The notes under the pieces: model-generated
Database searches by the model: none
Told to the model about the DNA's origin: nothing
Seen by the model: only the letters and a program-made list of their open reading frames with translations
Assembly: GCF_034092415.1 (NCBI RefSeq)
Contig: NZ_CP139304.1
Span: 914,001-978,000, forward strand
Direction of reading: 5' to 3'
From: Prochlorococcus sp. MIT 1341
GTDB taxonomy: Bacteria; Cyanobacteriota; Cyanobacteriia; PCC-6307; Cyanobiaceae
DNA length: 64,000 bases
Part shown: piece by piece, positions 20,597-29,948 of the stretch
Position numbering within the stretch: position 1 is the first letter of the stretch
Layout of the letters: the number at the start of each line of letters is the position of its first letter
Program-made: the position numbers and the translations under genes

Positions 20597-20794
20597 TCAA
20601 ACAGCTCTTGAATCCCATATCAACGAAGTGGGATAACCTTTTGGGCTAGGAAGAGTAAGTATCCCTGCCAAGGCAATAAAGCCAAATGTAAGAAGGGAAC
20701 TTGGGCGTTGAACAACGCACAAGAATACAGTGGCTCCTAGACCAATCAATAGTGGAATCCTGTTAGATATTTTTAGCAGTGTTGAGCCTCTCAT
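20597..20794 (-). CDS. Small membrane protein, function unknown
   Basis: About 65 residues with two hydrophobic segments (RIPLLIGLGATVFLCVV and LLTFGFIALAGILTL) and a polar tail. The ATG at 20794 (MRGSTLLK) fits better than the longer frame from 20821. It sits 9 bases before the 66-residue gene and the two may be co-transcribed. Family not recognised. Confidence 0.55.
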   Translation of the reverse strand: MRGSTLLKISNRIPLLIGLGATVFLCVVQRPSSLLTFGFIALAGILTLPSPKGYPTSLIWDSRAV

Positions 20795-20925
20795 AAACTT
20801 ATTGTGCCAAGGTTCACACATAGAGCAAGATAGTTAAGTAGGTTCTTAATCTCATTTGCTATTCAGAAACAACTGGTTTTTTTTTAAGCTAGTGATATAA
20901 AACAAGCACATCAAGTTAACAGTTA

Positions 20926-20998
20926 TGGAGAATAGGGGATTCGAACCCCTGGCCTCTGCGGTGCGATCACAGCGCTCTACCAACTGAGCTAATTCCCC
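20926..20998 (-). tRNA. tRNA-Ala (anticodon CGC)
   Basis: A 73-nt tRNA on the minus strand. The acceptor strands GGGGAAT and ATTCTCC pair (one G-T), the D arm is GCTCAGTTGGTAGAGC, the anticodon arm CTGTG-ATCGCAC-CGCAG gives CGC (alanine, GCG codons), and the T arm is AGGGGTTCGAATCCCCT. CCA is not encoded. Confidence 0.93.
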
Positions 20999-21059
20999 AT
21001 CTTCCAGAAGCCTAACTTTCAAGGCAAAATGAGATTGATGAGAATGATAAACGAGTTCC

Positions 21060-21299
21060 ATGGAGAATCCCAAAGGATTATTGGGGAAGGCCTCAAAACT
21101 GATCATCACAGAAGATCTTCAAGAGTTTGATGAAGAATCAGTGGCTCTTCTTGCCAAGCGATTAGAAGATGATGACTATCCAACCCCTTTTGACGGTTTA
21201 AACGATTGGCATCTGCTAAGGGCTATAGCCATCCATCACCCAGAACTTGCGGAGCCTTATCTGCATCTTTTAGACCAGGAACTTTTCGATGAGGAGTAA
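21060..21299 (+). CDS. DUF2555-type small protein
   Basis: A 79-residue acidic protein (ALLAKRLEDDDYPTPFDGLN, DWHLLRAIAIHHPELAEPYL) matching the cyanobacteria-specific DUF2555 pattern; function unknown. Its end overlaps the coaBC start by 11 bases, so translational coupling is likely. Confidence 0.75.
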   Translation: MENPKGLLGKASKLIITEDLQEFDEESVALLAKRLEDDDYPTPFDGLNDWHLLRAIAIHHPELAEPYLHLLDQELFDEE

Positions 21300-22563
21300 A
21301 TCAACGAATCTTCTAAAGGGACGAAAGATACTTGTTGCAGCTAGTGGAAGTATTGCAGCTGTAAAAACCCCACTGCTAGTTAGCTCCCTAATTAAATCAG
21401 GTGCAGAAGTTAGATGTTTAATTACGCCGAGCGCGGCGCGACTTGTCAGTCCGCTATCCCTTGCAAGCCTTAGCAGAAACAAATGTTTTCAAGAAGAGGA
21501 TCAGTGGAGTCCACAACAAGCAAAACCTTTGCATATTGCCCTTGCTGAATGGGCTGATCTAATAGTTGTAGCGCCACTTAGTGCATCTTCACTTGCAAGA
21601 TGGTCGCAAGGCCTAGCAGAAGGTCTTTTGGCTAGTGTTTTGCTGGCCTTTGAAAAGCCAATTGTGGCAGCTGCCGCAATGAATACAGGTATGTGGGGCA
21701 ATCAAGCGATTAAGGGTAACTGGGAAAGGCTAAAAACATTCAACAATCTCCTTTGCCTAGAACCTTCAGAAGGCTTGCTCGCTTGTGACCGGGTAGGTGA
21801 AGGTCGAATGGTTTCAAATGAACTGATTCAACTTGCAATAGAGAGTGCCTTTTTGCAAGCAAGCTCTGAAGGCAAAATCACGAAAGATTGGACTGGACTA
21901 AGACTATTAACAACTTCCGGTCCCACAGTTGAACCTTTAGATCCAGCAAGGCTACTAACTAATCGAAGCAGCGGAAAGATGGGTGTACTCCTAGCTCAAG
22001 CAGCCAAGCTAAGAGGAGCAAAAGTAGACCTGATACATGGTCCGCTACAAACACCAGAAGGCTTTTTAGAAGGTTTAACCACTTATCCGATAACAAATGC
22101 AAATCAAATGAAAGAGCTGCTGAATGAGCTCCAGAGAAGCGCCAATGCAGTCGTAATGGCTGCAGCAGTTGCGGATTTACGACTTCAGAGAGGTCAAAAT
22201 AATAAAAAAGTCAGAAAAGAAGAGCTTCTTTCAACTATTCAAGAAGATTTAGAGCAAGTTCCAGACCTTTTAAAAGAGATGGCGACAAAACGCCTACCTG
22301 GACAAGTTCTACTAGGTTTTGCAGCCCTTTCCGGTGAAGACAGCGAGATTCAAAAACTTGGAGAGATGAAACGAGCGCAAAAAGATTGCGACCTATTAAT
22401 GGCAAATCCAATCGATCGTGATGGGCAAGGATTTGAGGTCGATACAAACGGAGGGTGGTTACTAGGAAAAAATGGGTTGGTTCAATTGATGCCCGTTCAA
22501 CCCAAACTTCAGCTTGCACATAAATTGTTAGATGCGTTATTGCTTTCCGGATTAAAAAATTAA
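21289..22563 (+). CDS. coaBC: Bifunctional phosphopantothenoylcysteine decarboxylase/synthetase
   Basis: A 424-residue fusion acting in coenzyme A synthesis. The N-terminal flavoprotein domain (about 1-190) has ILVAASGSIAAVKTP, VAAAMNTGMW and the active-site loop LLACDRVGEGRM with its cysteine. The C-terminal ligase domain starts at LRLLTTSGPTVEPLDPARLL with NRSSGKMG and later VLLGFAALSGE and LLMANPIDRDGQGF. Both reactions are therefore probably intact. Confidence 0.94.
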   Translation: MRSKSTNLLKGRKILVAASGSIAAVKTPLLVSSLIKSGAEVRCLITPSAARLVSPLSLASLSRNKCFQEEDQWSPQQAKPLHIALAEWADLIVVAPLSASSLARWSQGLAEGLLASVLLAFEKPIVAAAAMNTGMWGNQAIKGNWERLKTFNNLLCLEPSEGLLACDRVGEGRMVSNELIQLAIESAFLQASSEGKITKDWTGLRLLTTSGPTVEPLDPARLLTNRSSGKMGVLLAQAAKLRGAKVDLIHGPLQTPEGFLEGLTTYPITNANQMKELLNELQRSANAVVMAAAVADLRLQRGQNNKKVRKEELLSTIQEDLEQVPDLLKEMATKRLPGQVLLGFAALSGEDSEIQKLGEMKRAQKDCDLLMANPIDRDGQGFEVDTNGGWLLGKNGLVQLMPVQPKLQLAHKLLDALLLSGLKN

Positions 22564-22985
22564 AGGGATCAGGACCTCATCTTTTCGCAAATTCCCAAAG
22601 ATCACAAAATTAACTACATAAGAACCCCCATTTCAAGCATTGGTTCGTTCCAACCTAAAAGAGAAAGAGAATCTAAGAACAGAAAAAAATCGATTTCGGC
22701 GGGCCTAAAAGCCAAAATCAAAACCCTAGATCCCTTGATTTATAAAATTAAGTTTCTAGAGCATCGAGACTCTCTTGCCAGACTCTTAGCTGTTCAAAAC
22801 GGCCATTAATCAAGTATTAGAAGGCCTTGAGCTTAGTTTGAGAGGGTCATTATTACCCCTTTTACTAAGCGACGGGTTGTTGAGAGCTACAAAGGTCATT
22901 ACCTAACTGTCATTTGACCCCTGTAAGATCCCAAAGACCCATTGGGTGGTAATACCCGCAGTAATCTGCCATCAGGCTTTCTCCC
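22564..22985. other. psbO upstream region, 422 bp without genes
   Basis: An unusually long gap for this genome. No frame looks coding. Short imperfect repeats of GGGTCATT/GGTCATTACC occur around 22849-22917, and a GGTT/AACC mini-hairpin near 22643. It must carry the psbO promoter and leader; an uncharacterised small RNA is possible. I could not define elements further. Confidence 0.4.
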
Positions 22986-23786
22986 ATGCTGTTTCGTCCC
23001 ATGCTGGCCTTGGTGCTGGCTTTCTGTCTAACCTTTATAACTGCTCCTAGCAGTGCCTCAGCCGCATTCGTTCTAGGGAACGAAAGAGGTAATGCTCAAT
23101 TTGGCAAAGTTGTAAATTCGGGCCAAGCTAATTCATGTAAAAGCATCAGTTCTGGCTCTACAGGTTCCATCAGCGCAGATGGAGGCTTTACAGATCTTTG
23201 CCTTCAACCAACTGAGATCTTTGTAAAGGTTGCTTCAAGCAAGCGCAAAAAAGCTGATTTTGTTCCTGCCAAAATCATCAGCCCAGCAAACAACACAGCA
23301 ATTGATCAGGTTTATGGTGACCTGTCAGGCGGGAAATTCGCAGCAAAGGGTGGAATTGACTTCGCCCTCATAACTGTTCTCGCTCCAAGTGGAGTGGAAT
23401 ACCCGTTGGTCTTCTCTGTAAAAGACATGGTTGCTAGTGGCGATAAATCAATCGCTTCTGGAGCAGATTTTTCAGGTACAACACTGACTCCTAGTTATCG
23501 GACTGGTGACTTCCTTGATCCAAAAAGCCGAGCTAAAGATACCGGTGTTGAATATGCACAGGGCCTAATAGCTCTAGGTGGTGATGATGAAGATCTTGAA
23601 AGAGAAAACATCAAAAGAGACCTCACCGGCAATGGAGAAATAACTCTTTCAATCGAAAGCGTTGATTCATCAACAAATGAATTTGCTGGCTCCTTCGTTG
23701 CCATTCAACCCTCAGACAATGACCTTGGATCAAGAGATCCGGTAGACGTCAAGATCACCGGAACCCTCTACGGCCGTAAAGCTTGA
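22986..23786 (+). CDS. psbO: Photosystem II manganese-stabilising protein PsbO
   Basis: A 266-residue lumenal extrinsic subunit of photosystem II that stabilises the Mn4CaO5 cluster. A signal peptide (about 1-27, ending SSASAA) directs it to the thylakoid lumen. The conserved cysteine pair is at about C51 and C72 (LCLQPTEIFVK), and IDQVYGDLSG, KGGIDFALITVLAPSG, EYPLVFSVKDMVA, DPKSRA and SKNTG-equivalent regions follow. The mature N-terminus lacks the LTYD-type start common in PsbO. A 27-bp hairpin terminator follows the stop. Confidence 0.95.
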   Translation: MLFRPMLALVLAFCLTFITAPSSASAAFVLGNERGNAQFGKVVNSGQANSCKSISSGSTGSISADGGFTDLCLQPTEIFVKVASSKRKKADFVPAKIISPANNTAIDQVYGDLSGGKFAAKGGIDFALITVLAPSGVEYPLVFSVKDMVASGDKSIASGADFSGTTLTPSYRTGDFLDPKSRAKDTGVEYAQGLIALGGDDEDLERENIKRDLTGNGEITLSIESVDSSTNEFAGSFVAIQPSDNDLGSRDPVDVKITGTLYGRKA

Positions 23787-23822
23787 TCAGAACAAGCTAA
23801 CCAGCCAGAAATTCAATAGATC

Positions 23823-23880
23823 CATCTAATCTGCATTAAAAAAGGGGGGCCAACCCCCCTTTTTTAATGCAGATTAGATG
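23823..23880. terminator. 27-bp perfect hairpin downstream of psbO
   Basis: Arms 23823-23849 and 23854-23880 are exact reverse complements around CCAA. The inner stem is six G-C pairs followed by six T on the plus strand, a strong intrinsic terminator for psbO, but the pairing continues 15 further base pairs beyond the T-run, which a simple terminator does not need. It lies 50 bases before the likely sat start. Confidence 0.85.
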
Positions 23881-23929
23881 CTTTATTGCACCCGATCTGG
23901 GAGAATTTTGTCGCAATCCAAACACCAAA

Positions 23930-25102
23930 ATGGGCGACCAAACAAATAAATCAAATCTGTCTAACGAAATAATTACTCCTTATGGAGGAAAACTGGTTGA
24001 TTTAATGGTCCCTGAAGATCAGAAAGAAGCATTAAAAGACTCTGCAACAAAGACATTGGAATGCTCGGACCGAAATGCATGTGATGTGGAACTACTGGTA
24101 ATAGGAGGATTCTCTCCAGAAAGAGGTTTCATGCTCAAAGCTGACTATGAAGCCGTCGTTAAAACAAATCGCACTACATCTGGATATTTATTTGGTTTAC
24201 CTGTAGTCATGGATACAGACCGCGAAGACCTATTGGTAGGTGACAAGGTACTGCTTACTTATAAAGAGCAAAACATTGCAGTTCTAACTGTTGAAGAAAA
24301 ATGGGAGCCTGACAAAGTAGTTGAGGCTAAAGGTTGTTATGGCACTACATCCTTAGAACATCCTGCTGTGAGAATGATTGCGTCAGAACGCAAGAGGTTT
24401 TACTTAGGAGGAGGTTTGCAAGGTCTGGAACTACCAAAAAGAGTTTTTCCCTGTAAAACCCCTAAAGAAGTTAGGAATGAGCTTCCTCTCGGCGAAGATG
24501 TAGTCGCCTTTCAATGTCGCAATCCTATTCATCGTGCCCACTACGAACTATTCACTAGGGCCCTTAATGCGAGCAACGTAAGTAAAAACGCTGTTGTTCT
24601 AGTTCACCCAACCTGTGGGCCTACACAGCAGGACGATATCCCTGGGTCTATCAGATTCCAAACCTATGAACGATTAGCCGCAGAAGTAAATAATTCTCGA
24701 ATTCGATGGGCTTACCTGCCATATGCGATGCATATGGCAGGTCCTAGAGAAGCCTTGCAGCATATGATCATCCGACGAAACTATGGTTGCACTCATTTCA
24801 TAATTGGCCGAGACATGGCTGGCTGCAAATCCTCTCTAAGTGGGGAAGACTTCTATGGAGCATATGATGCTCAAAATTTCGCCAGAGATTTTGCTCCAGA
24901 ACTAGCCATGGAAACTGTTCCCTCCTTAAATCTAGTTTTTACAGAGGAGGAAGGTTATGTAACAGCCGAACATGCCGAAGCACGGGGGCTTCATGTAAAG
25001 AAACTGAGTGGAACACAATTCCGAAAAATGCTTAGGAGTGGTGAAGAAATACCAGAATGGTTTGCATTCAGGAGTGTGGTGGAAGTACTCAGAAACGCGT
25101 AA
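23930..25102 (+). CDS. sat: Sulfate adenylyltransferase (ATP sulfurylase)
   Basis: About 390 residues of a homo-oligomeric ATP sulfurylase making adenosine 5'-phosphosulfate from sulfate and ATP, the first step of sulfate assimilation. Motifs: GGFSPERGFM, FQCRNPIHRAHYEL with QxRN and HxxH, VHPTCGPTQQDD, GRDMAGC and FRKMLRSGEEIPEWF. I chose ATG 23930 (MGDQTNKSN); a longer in-frame ATG at 23867 lies inside the terminator hairpin and is unlikely. Confidence 0.95.
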   Translation: MGDQTNKSNLSNEIITPYGGKLVDLMVPEDQKEALKDSATKTLECSDRNACDVELLVIGGFSPERGFMLKADYEAVVKTNRTTSGYLFGLPVVMDTDREDLLVGDKVLLTYKEQNIAVLTVEEKWEPDKVVEAKGCYGTTSLEHPAVRMIASERKRFYLGGGLQGLELPKRVFPCKTPKEVRNELPLGEDVVAFQCRNPIHRAHYELFTRALNASNVSKNAVVLVHPTCGPTQQDDIPGSIRFQTYERLAAEVNNSRIRWAYLPYAMHMAGPREALQHMIIRRNYGCTHFIIGRDMAGCKSSLSGEDFYGAYDAQNFARDFAPELAMETVPSLNLVFTEEEGYVTAEHAEARGLHVKKLSGTQFRKMLRSGEEIPEWFAFRSVVEVLRNA

Positions 25103-25148
25103 AGAGGGGTAGCCCTATTAACATTCAGTAATTAGCAGCAGAAGAACC

Positions 25149-26996
25149 TTGAACAAACGATGGCGCAATGTAGGCATTTATGTGCTGCTGGTAGTGTCTG
25201 TAATCTTTGTGGGAACTGCTTTCCTAGACAAACCAACAGCCTCCAATGCATCTCGATTATTGCGTTATAGCGATTTCATTGAAGCTGTAGAAGAGAACCA
25301 AATCAGTCGAGTTTTACTTTCTCCAGATCAAGGGACTGCTCAAATCGTAGAAAATGATGGTCAACGTTCAGAAGTAAATCTGGCACCTGATCAGGACCTC
25401 TTGAAACTCTTAAGTGAACATGATGTTGATATTGCAGTTCAACCAACAAGGCAGCCCAGTCCCTGGCAACAAGCAGCTAGCAGCTTGTTCTTTCCAATTT
25501 TGCTCTTAGGAGGACTTTTCTTCTTATTCCGTCGCGCCCAAGGAGGTAGTGGAGGGAATCCAGCAATGAATTTTGGCAAGAGCAAAGCAAGGCTCCAAAT
25601 GGAACCTTCCACTCAAGTCACATTTGGAGATGTAGCCGGCATTGAAGGGGCAAAACTTGAGTTAACCGAAGTTGTGGACTTCCTTAAAAGTCCAGATCGT
25701 TTTACAGCTGTTGGAGCAAAAATCCCAAAAGGAGTTCTTTTGGTTGGACCTCCTGGGACTGGAAAAACTCTTTTAGCAAAGGCTGTTGCTGGAGAAGCTG
25801 ATGTACCTTTTTTCTCAATCTCTGGATCCGAATTTGTAGAAATGTTTGTGGGTGTTGGCGCAAGCAGAGTGAGAGATTTGTTTGAACAAGCAAAAAAGAA
25901 CTCACCATGCATTGTCTTCATTGATGAAATCGATGCTGTTGGCAGACAAAGAGGAGCAGGACTAGGAGGCGGGAATGATGAAAGAGAGCAAACGCTAAAT
26001 CAACTGCTCACAGAAATGGATGGATTCGAAAGTAATACCGGGATAATTATTGTTGCCGCAACGAATAGACCTGATGTTCTTGATGCAGCTCTAATGCGTC
26101 CAGGTCGCTTTGACAGGCAAGTTGTTGTTGACCGTCCTGACTACCTTGGCAGATTGCAAATCCTGAAGGTACATGCTCGCGATAAAACCCTTTCAAAAGA
26201 TGTTGACTTGGACAAGGTTGCAAGAAGAACTCCTGGTTTCACAGGTGCAGATCTTGCCAACTTGCTTAATGAAGCGGCCATCCTTGCCGCAAGGAGAGAA
26301 TTAACTGAAGTTAGCAATGACGAAATCAGCGACGCAATTGAAAGGGTTATGGCAGGGCCTGAGAAAAAAGATCGTGTAATTAGTGATCGCCGAAAACGTC
26401 TCGTGGCCTACCACGAAGCCGGTCATGCACTAGTAGGAGCACTCATGCCTGACTATGATCCTGTTCAAAAGATATCTATTATTCCTCGAGGTCAAGCTGG
26501 TGGCCTTACATTTTTCACTCCTAGTGAGGAAAGAATGGAATCAGGTCTTTATTCCAGATCCTATTTGCAAAACCAAATGGCAGTTGCACTAGGAGGTCGT
26601 GTGGCTGAGGAAATCGTATATGGAGAAGATGAAGTAACCACTGGTGCATCAAATGACCTTCAACAAGTGGCTCAGGTTGCTCGGCAAATGATCACACGTT
26701 TTGGTATGAGTGACAAACTTGGGCCAGTAGCACTAGGGCGCTCGCAGGGGGGAATGTTTTTAGGAAGAGATATCGCAGCAGAACGTGATTTTTCAGAAGA
26801 CACTGCAGCAACAATCGATGCTGAAGTCTCAGAACTTGTTGAGATAGCGTATTCTCGTGCTACCAAAGTATTGACGGATAATCGTTCTATTCTCGATGAA
26901 TTAGCTGAAATGCTTGTTGAACAAGAAACAGTTGATTCGGAAGGACTACAAGAACTTCTAATTCGTCGTGATGTAAAGGTTGCAGAGTACGTCTAA
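25149..26996 (+). CDS. ftsH: ATP-dependent zinc metalloprotease FtsH
   Basis: A 615-residue thylakoid/plasma-membrane AAA protease. Two N-terminal membrane helices (about 8-24 and 112-127), Walker A GPPGTGKT at 200-207, Walker [12 protein letters not shown], the arginine-finger region [20 protein letters not shown] and the zinc site HEAGH near 424. Cyanobacterial FtsH complexes degrade damaged D1 during photosystem II repair. The start is a TTG at 25149, 46 bases after sat. Confidence 0.96.
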   Translation: MNKRWRNVGIYVLLVVSVIFVGTAFLDKPTASNASRLLRYSDFIEAVEENQISRVLLSPDQGTAQIVENDGQRSEVNLAPDQDLLKLLSEHDVDIAVQPTRQPSPWQQAASSLFFPILLLGGLFFLFRRAQGGSGGNPAMNFGKSKARLQMEPSTQVTFGDVAGIEGAKLELTEVVDFLKSPDRFTAVGAKIPKGVLLVGPPGTGKTLLAKAVAGEADVPFFSISGSEFVEMFVGVGASRVRDLFEQAKKNSPCIVFIDEIDAVGRQRGAGLGGGNDEREQTLNQLLTEMDGFESNTGIIIVAATNRPDVLDAALMRPGRFDRQVVVDRPDYLGRLQILKVHARDKTLSKDVDLDKVARRTPGFTGADLANLLNEAAILAARRELTEVSNDEISDAIERVMAGPEKKDRVISDRRKRLVAYHEAGHALVGALMPDYDPVQKISIIPRGQAGGLTFFTPSEERMESGLYSRSYLQNQMAVALGGRVAEEIVYGEDEVTTGASNDLQQVAQVARQMITRFGMSDKLGPVALGRSQGGMFLGRDIAAERDFSEDTAATIDAEVSELVEIAYSRATKVLTDNRSILDELAEMLVEQETVDSEGLQELLIRRDVKVAEYV

Positions 26997-27017
26997 TTCA
27001 CACAAAAAAATAATCAC

Positions 27018-27668
27018 TTGAAGGCTAAAGAAGACACCTTTTTATCCTCACTAAGAAAGCTACCTATTGTAGTGATAATAAGACCTCGAAAAGAAGATCT
27101 AGAAGCCATTAGTTCCTACAGGCCATTTTTTGATCTAATCAAACAACTTGTTGATATCGATATACAACATATAGAAATAGCCTGGTCCGAACATCCCGGT
27201 TGGGCCAACCTAATAAAAGATATCCAGAAATCTTTCCCGGAAATAATATTAGGAGCTGCGTCAATTACTAATCCAGTGGCTCTTGAAACTGTTTCGGAAC
27301 TTGGCCTTAACTATGCAATGTCACCTTTTTGGAATCCAACTCTCCAAAAAAACGCAGAAGAATTAAACCAACTGTTAATCCCAGGTGCTTTCAGCCCTAG
27401 TGAAATCTGCGATGCCTATACCTTTGGTTGTAAGTTAATTAAACTTTTCCCTGCGACTACACTAGGGTTTTCTTATTGGTCTCAAATTAAAACAACCTTC
27501 ACATCTCCACCATTTGTAATTGCAGCTGGCGGGATAAAAGTTGAAGATATAACCCTATGGTTATCAAAAGGGTATGATGCAATTGTTATAGGAAGAAATC
27601 TAATTGATAATGGAAAAATTGAGCCAAACTTTAAGCAGGTTGTCAAACAAATAAAATGCTTAGCCTGA
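27018..27668 (+). CDS. eda: KDPG/KHG aldolase
   Basis: A 216-residue class I aldolase of the Eda family. The Schiff-base lysine is in CKLIKLFPATTLG (about residue 136), with QHIEIAW providing the catalytic glutamate strand and VIAAGGIKVEDITLWL the phosphate-binding end. It cleaves 2-keto-3-deoxy-6-phosphogluconate to pyruvate and glyceraldehyde-3-phosphate (Entner-Doudoroff route). TTG start at 27018, 21 bases after ftsH; probably read through from it. Confidence 0.85.
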   Translation: MKAKEDTFLSSLRKLPIVVIIRPRKEDLEAISSYRPFFDLIKQLVDIDIQHIEIAWSEHPGWANLIKDIQKSFPEIILGAASITNPVALETVSELGLNYAMSPFWNPTLQKNAEELNQLLIPGAFSPSEICDAYTFGCKLIKLFPATTLGFSYWSQIKTTFTSPPFVIAAGGIKVEDITLWLSKGYDAIVIGRNLIDNGKIEPNFKQVVKQIKCLA

Positions 27669-27795
27669 TCTCACAATTTAAGAAGGATGACAATCAAATT
27701 TGTTAACAGATAAAGAGAGGAAATGAAATCGCGAATATAAAAATAGAACGGCAAAATAATAACTAATTCTAGTGTCAAACCTTATTACCACTTGT

Positions 27796-28884
27796 CTACC
27801 ATAGTGAACACTGTCCGCGTTGACGCAAAAGATGGTCAGCAAGCGTGATTGCAACCATTGCTTCCACCATTGGCACTGCTCTAGGCAACACACAAGGATC
27901 ATGACGTCCTTTACTTTTTAAAACGGTTGGATTCCCTAAGGAATCAACCGTAGATTGCTCTTTGCGTATTGTCGCTGTTGGCTTAAAGGCCACTCTTATA
28001 ACAATCGGTTCTCCGTTACTAATACCTCCCTGGATTCCACCTGAATTATTAGTCGCCGTTCTAAATCGGTCGCCTTCGCTTGGCAAAAAAGCATCATTAT
28101 GTTCACTCCCTTTAGCAAAGGTACCTGCGAATCCAGATCCAACTTCAAATCCCTTACTGGCAGGTAACGACATTACAGCCTTAGCCAAGTCAGCCTCCAA
28201 CTTGTCAAATACAGGCATACCAAGCCCAACAGGAGGATTCGTAACAACACACTCGATAACACCTCCACATGAATCTCCTTCTCGATTTATCTCTTCTATA
28301 TGTTTAATCATTTGCTGAGCGACCTCACTATTGGGACAGCGAACAATATTTGCCTCAACATCTTCTAAGGAGACATGGTTTGGGTCTATTTCAGCTTCAA
28401 TAGTATGAATCCTTTTTACCCAAGCCAATATATTTGTACAATTAACCTTTTTCAGCAATTGCTTAGCAATTGCTCCAGCCGCTACACGTCCGATTGTCTC
28501 TCTCGCCGAAGCTCTTCCCCCACCACTGCTAGCCTGAATTCCATACTTAATTTGATAAGTTGCATCAGCATGTGAGGGTCTAAAAGCATTGTTAATGTCC
28601 TTATAGTCTGCTGGTCGTTGATCCTTATTCCTAACCATCATTGCAATTGGAGTACCTAGAGTCGTGTTCTCTATTAACCCGCTCAAAATCTCTACATAAT
28701 CATCTTCTTTCCTAGGAGTAGTGATTTTACTTTGCCCAGGTTTACGCCTATCAAGTTCAGCTTGAATCTTCTGTAGATCAAGCTCTAACCTAGGAGGACA
28801 ACCTTCTATAACAACCCCAACAGCCCCTCCATGTGACTCGCCAAAGGTGCTTATTCGAAACATCTCGCCAAAAGTACTGCCCAT
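27796..28884 (-). CDS. aroC: Chorismate synthase
   Basis: A 362-residue FMN-dependent enzyme forming chorismate from EPSP, the last common step of aromatic synthesis. Signatures: [55 protein letters not shown] and [17 protein letters not shown]. It is alone on its strand. Confidence 0.97.
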   Translation of the reverse strand: MGSTFGEMFRISTFGESHGGAVGVVIEGCPPRLELDLQKIQAELDRRKPGQSKITTPRKEDDYVEILSGLIENTTLGTPIAMMVRNKDQRPADYKDINNAFRPSHADATYQIKYGIQASSGGGRASARETIGRVAAGAIAKQLLKKVNCTNILAWVKRIHTIEAEIDPNHVSLEDVEANIVRCPNSEVAQQMIKHIEEINREGDSCGGVIECVVTNPPVGLGMPVFDKLEADLAKAVMSLPASKGFEVGSGFAGTFAKGSEHNDAFLPSEGDRFRTATNNSGGIQGGISNGEPIVIRVAFKPTATIRKEQSTVDSLGNPTVLKSKGRHDPCVLPRAVPMVEAMVAITLADHLLRQRGQCSLW

Positions 28885-28989
28885 AAATCAATCTGTAATG
28901 CCTAAAAGAATAAAGAATCAGCCGACCTTTATCTTGCCCTTCAACCCAACATTTAACCCCAATTAGCTGTTCGCATTGACAAACGCCAT

Positions 28990-29215
28990 CTCAAAAAACC
29001 ACCGTAAAAGCGGAGGTTTTGAGCAATTATCCTGTTGTGCTAGTTAATTTTAGCCCAAGGCAATGCATTGAAATGGAGCGAATGACTTGAAGAACTAGAG
29101 CAAAAAGCATTGCCAAGGAAAAGTTAGGACTGCGGGCTTTGTGAAAGAATCCTATTTGCAGTTCAGCCGACCAAACCTAACCGTGAGCACCCTCAATGGT
29201 GCAGGTTTCCTCGTC
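28990..29215 (-). ncRNA. Candidate structured RNA upstream of aroC
   Basis: No protein frame fits here, but three nested structures do. On the minus strand a hairpin at 29023-28990 (stem ACCTCCG/CGGTGGT) is followed by six T, as an intrinsic terminator. Upstream of it are a stem pairing 29059-29066 with 29107-29114 (GGCAATGC/GCATTGCC), enclosed by 29052-29056 with 29134-29138, and a hairpin at 29173-29208 (AAACCT/AGGTTT outside GCACC/GGTGC). Together they look like a minus-strand RNA of about 200 nt. It could alternatively be an aroC leader with attenuator. Strand, ends and identity are inference. Confidence 0.3.
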
Positions 29216-29270
29216 GTCGTAAAACTGATACCCATAGTTGATAACTCAATTCAAATAGTCTGATGAATTC

Positions 29271-29563
29271 ATGAAGAAATCATCAAAAACCATAGAACCA
29301 GGATTCACAACTTTGGGGTTAAAAGCAATGAAAAACGCCTTAACCAAAAGCCACCCCAAAAGACACTAGACTTAAAGGCTAAGAAAGCCTTAAGATTTCG
29401 TGGCATCTCTTCAGCGCTAACTTTGGTATTAATTCGTTGGTTATACGCAGGGCAGCACTTACAAGAAACCGTGCCTATTGCAATGGCGAAATATCGCCGC
29501 AATGAACTTGAAGCCCAGGGGGCTGTCATTTACTGGAGCGAAAGAGTGTTACCTTCCGAATAA
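29271..29563 (+). CDS. Small protein, apparent frameshift near start
   Basis: From 29267 to a TAA at 29561-29563 one frame is open for 98 codons with convincing composition (LRFRGISSALTLVLIRWLYA, IAMAKYRRNELEAQGAVIYW), including one short hydrophobic segment, but it has no ATG, GTG or TTG until 29423. An ATG at 29271 is in another frame; a single extra A in the run at 29285-29289 would join it to this frame (start MKKSSK). So the gene may use an unusual start (ATT 29267 or ATC 29279), slippage on the A-run, or be newly frameshifted. Family not recognised. Confidence 0.45.
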
Positions 29564-29594
29564 GGCAAAGCTTTTAAGAGACTCCTTATCTCCT

Positions 29595-29936
29595 ATGAAC
29601 AGGTCTGTATCGAAGCTGATTAAATCCTTAGCCATTGGTATAGTTTTTTTTAATGCAAATGGATGTTCCCAAAAGGAGTCCGCTTCAAAAATAGAATTAA
29701 GCACGAGCTCTAGGGCTATAACCGAGTTAGATAAACGTATCTCCAAGCTGGAATCTCAGCTTGGGAAAAGCATCAATAAGCATGAAGCCTCTCAAAGTAA
29801 AGCTCCTGCAGGACCAATAACATCAATGACCTTTAGGCTAGGTACCAAGGATGATCGGCTAAGGATTTACTGGGCCGATGGTTCTAACAGTGACTTGCCC
29901 TGCACAAAAGAACAATCTATTTGGGTCTGTGGATGA
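29595..29936 (+). CDS. Small lipoprotein, function unknown
   Basis: A 113-residue protein starting at ATG 29595 with a basic start, a hydrophobic segment (SLAIGIVFFNANGC) ending in a lipobox-like ANGC, a coiled-coil stretch (ITELDKRISKLESQLGK) and a C-terminal domain TFRLGTKDDRLRIYWADGSN ending CG. It is probably a membrane-anchored periplasmic protein. The frame extends upstream to 29478 but the signal-like N-terminus fixes the start. I do not recognise the family. Confidence 0.6.
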   Translation: MNRSVSKLIKSLAIGIVFFNANGCSQKESASKIELSTSSRAITELDKRISKLESQLGKSINKHEASQSKAPAGPITSMTFRLGTKDDRLRIYWADGSNSDLPCTKEQSIWVCG

Positions 29937-29948
29937 TCAAATAGATTG
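29913..29948. terminator. Hairpin between convergent genes
   Basis: Arms 29913-29923 (CAATCTATTTG) and 29938-29948 are exact reverse complements with a 14-nt loop. It covers the stop of the lipoprotein gene and abuts the end of the aspartoacylase gene, so it may serve both strands. No long T-run. Confidence 0.45.

Noticed and set aside
27678-27902. Minus-strand frame between eda and aroC
   Set aside because: It overlaps the aroC coding end in another frame and has no independent support.
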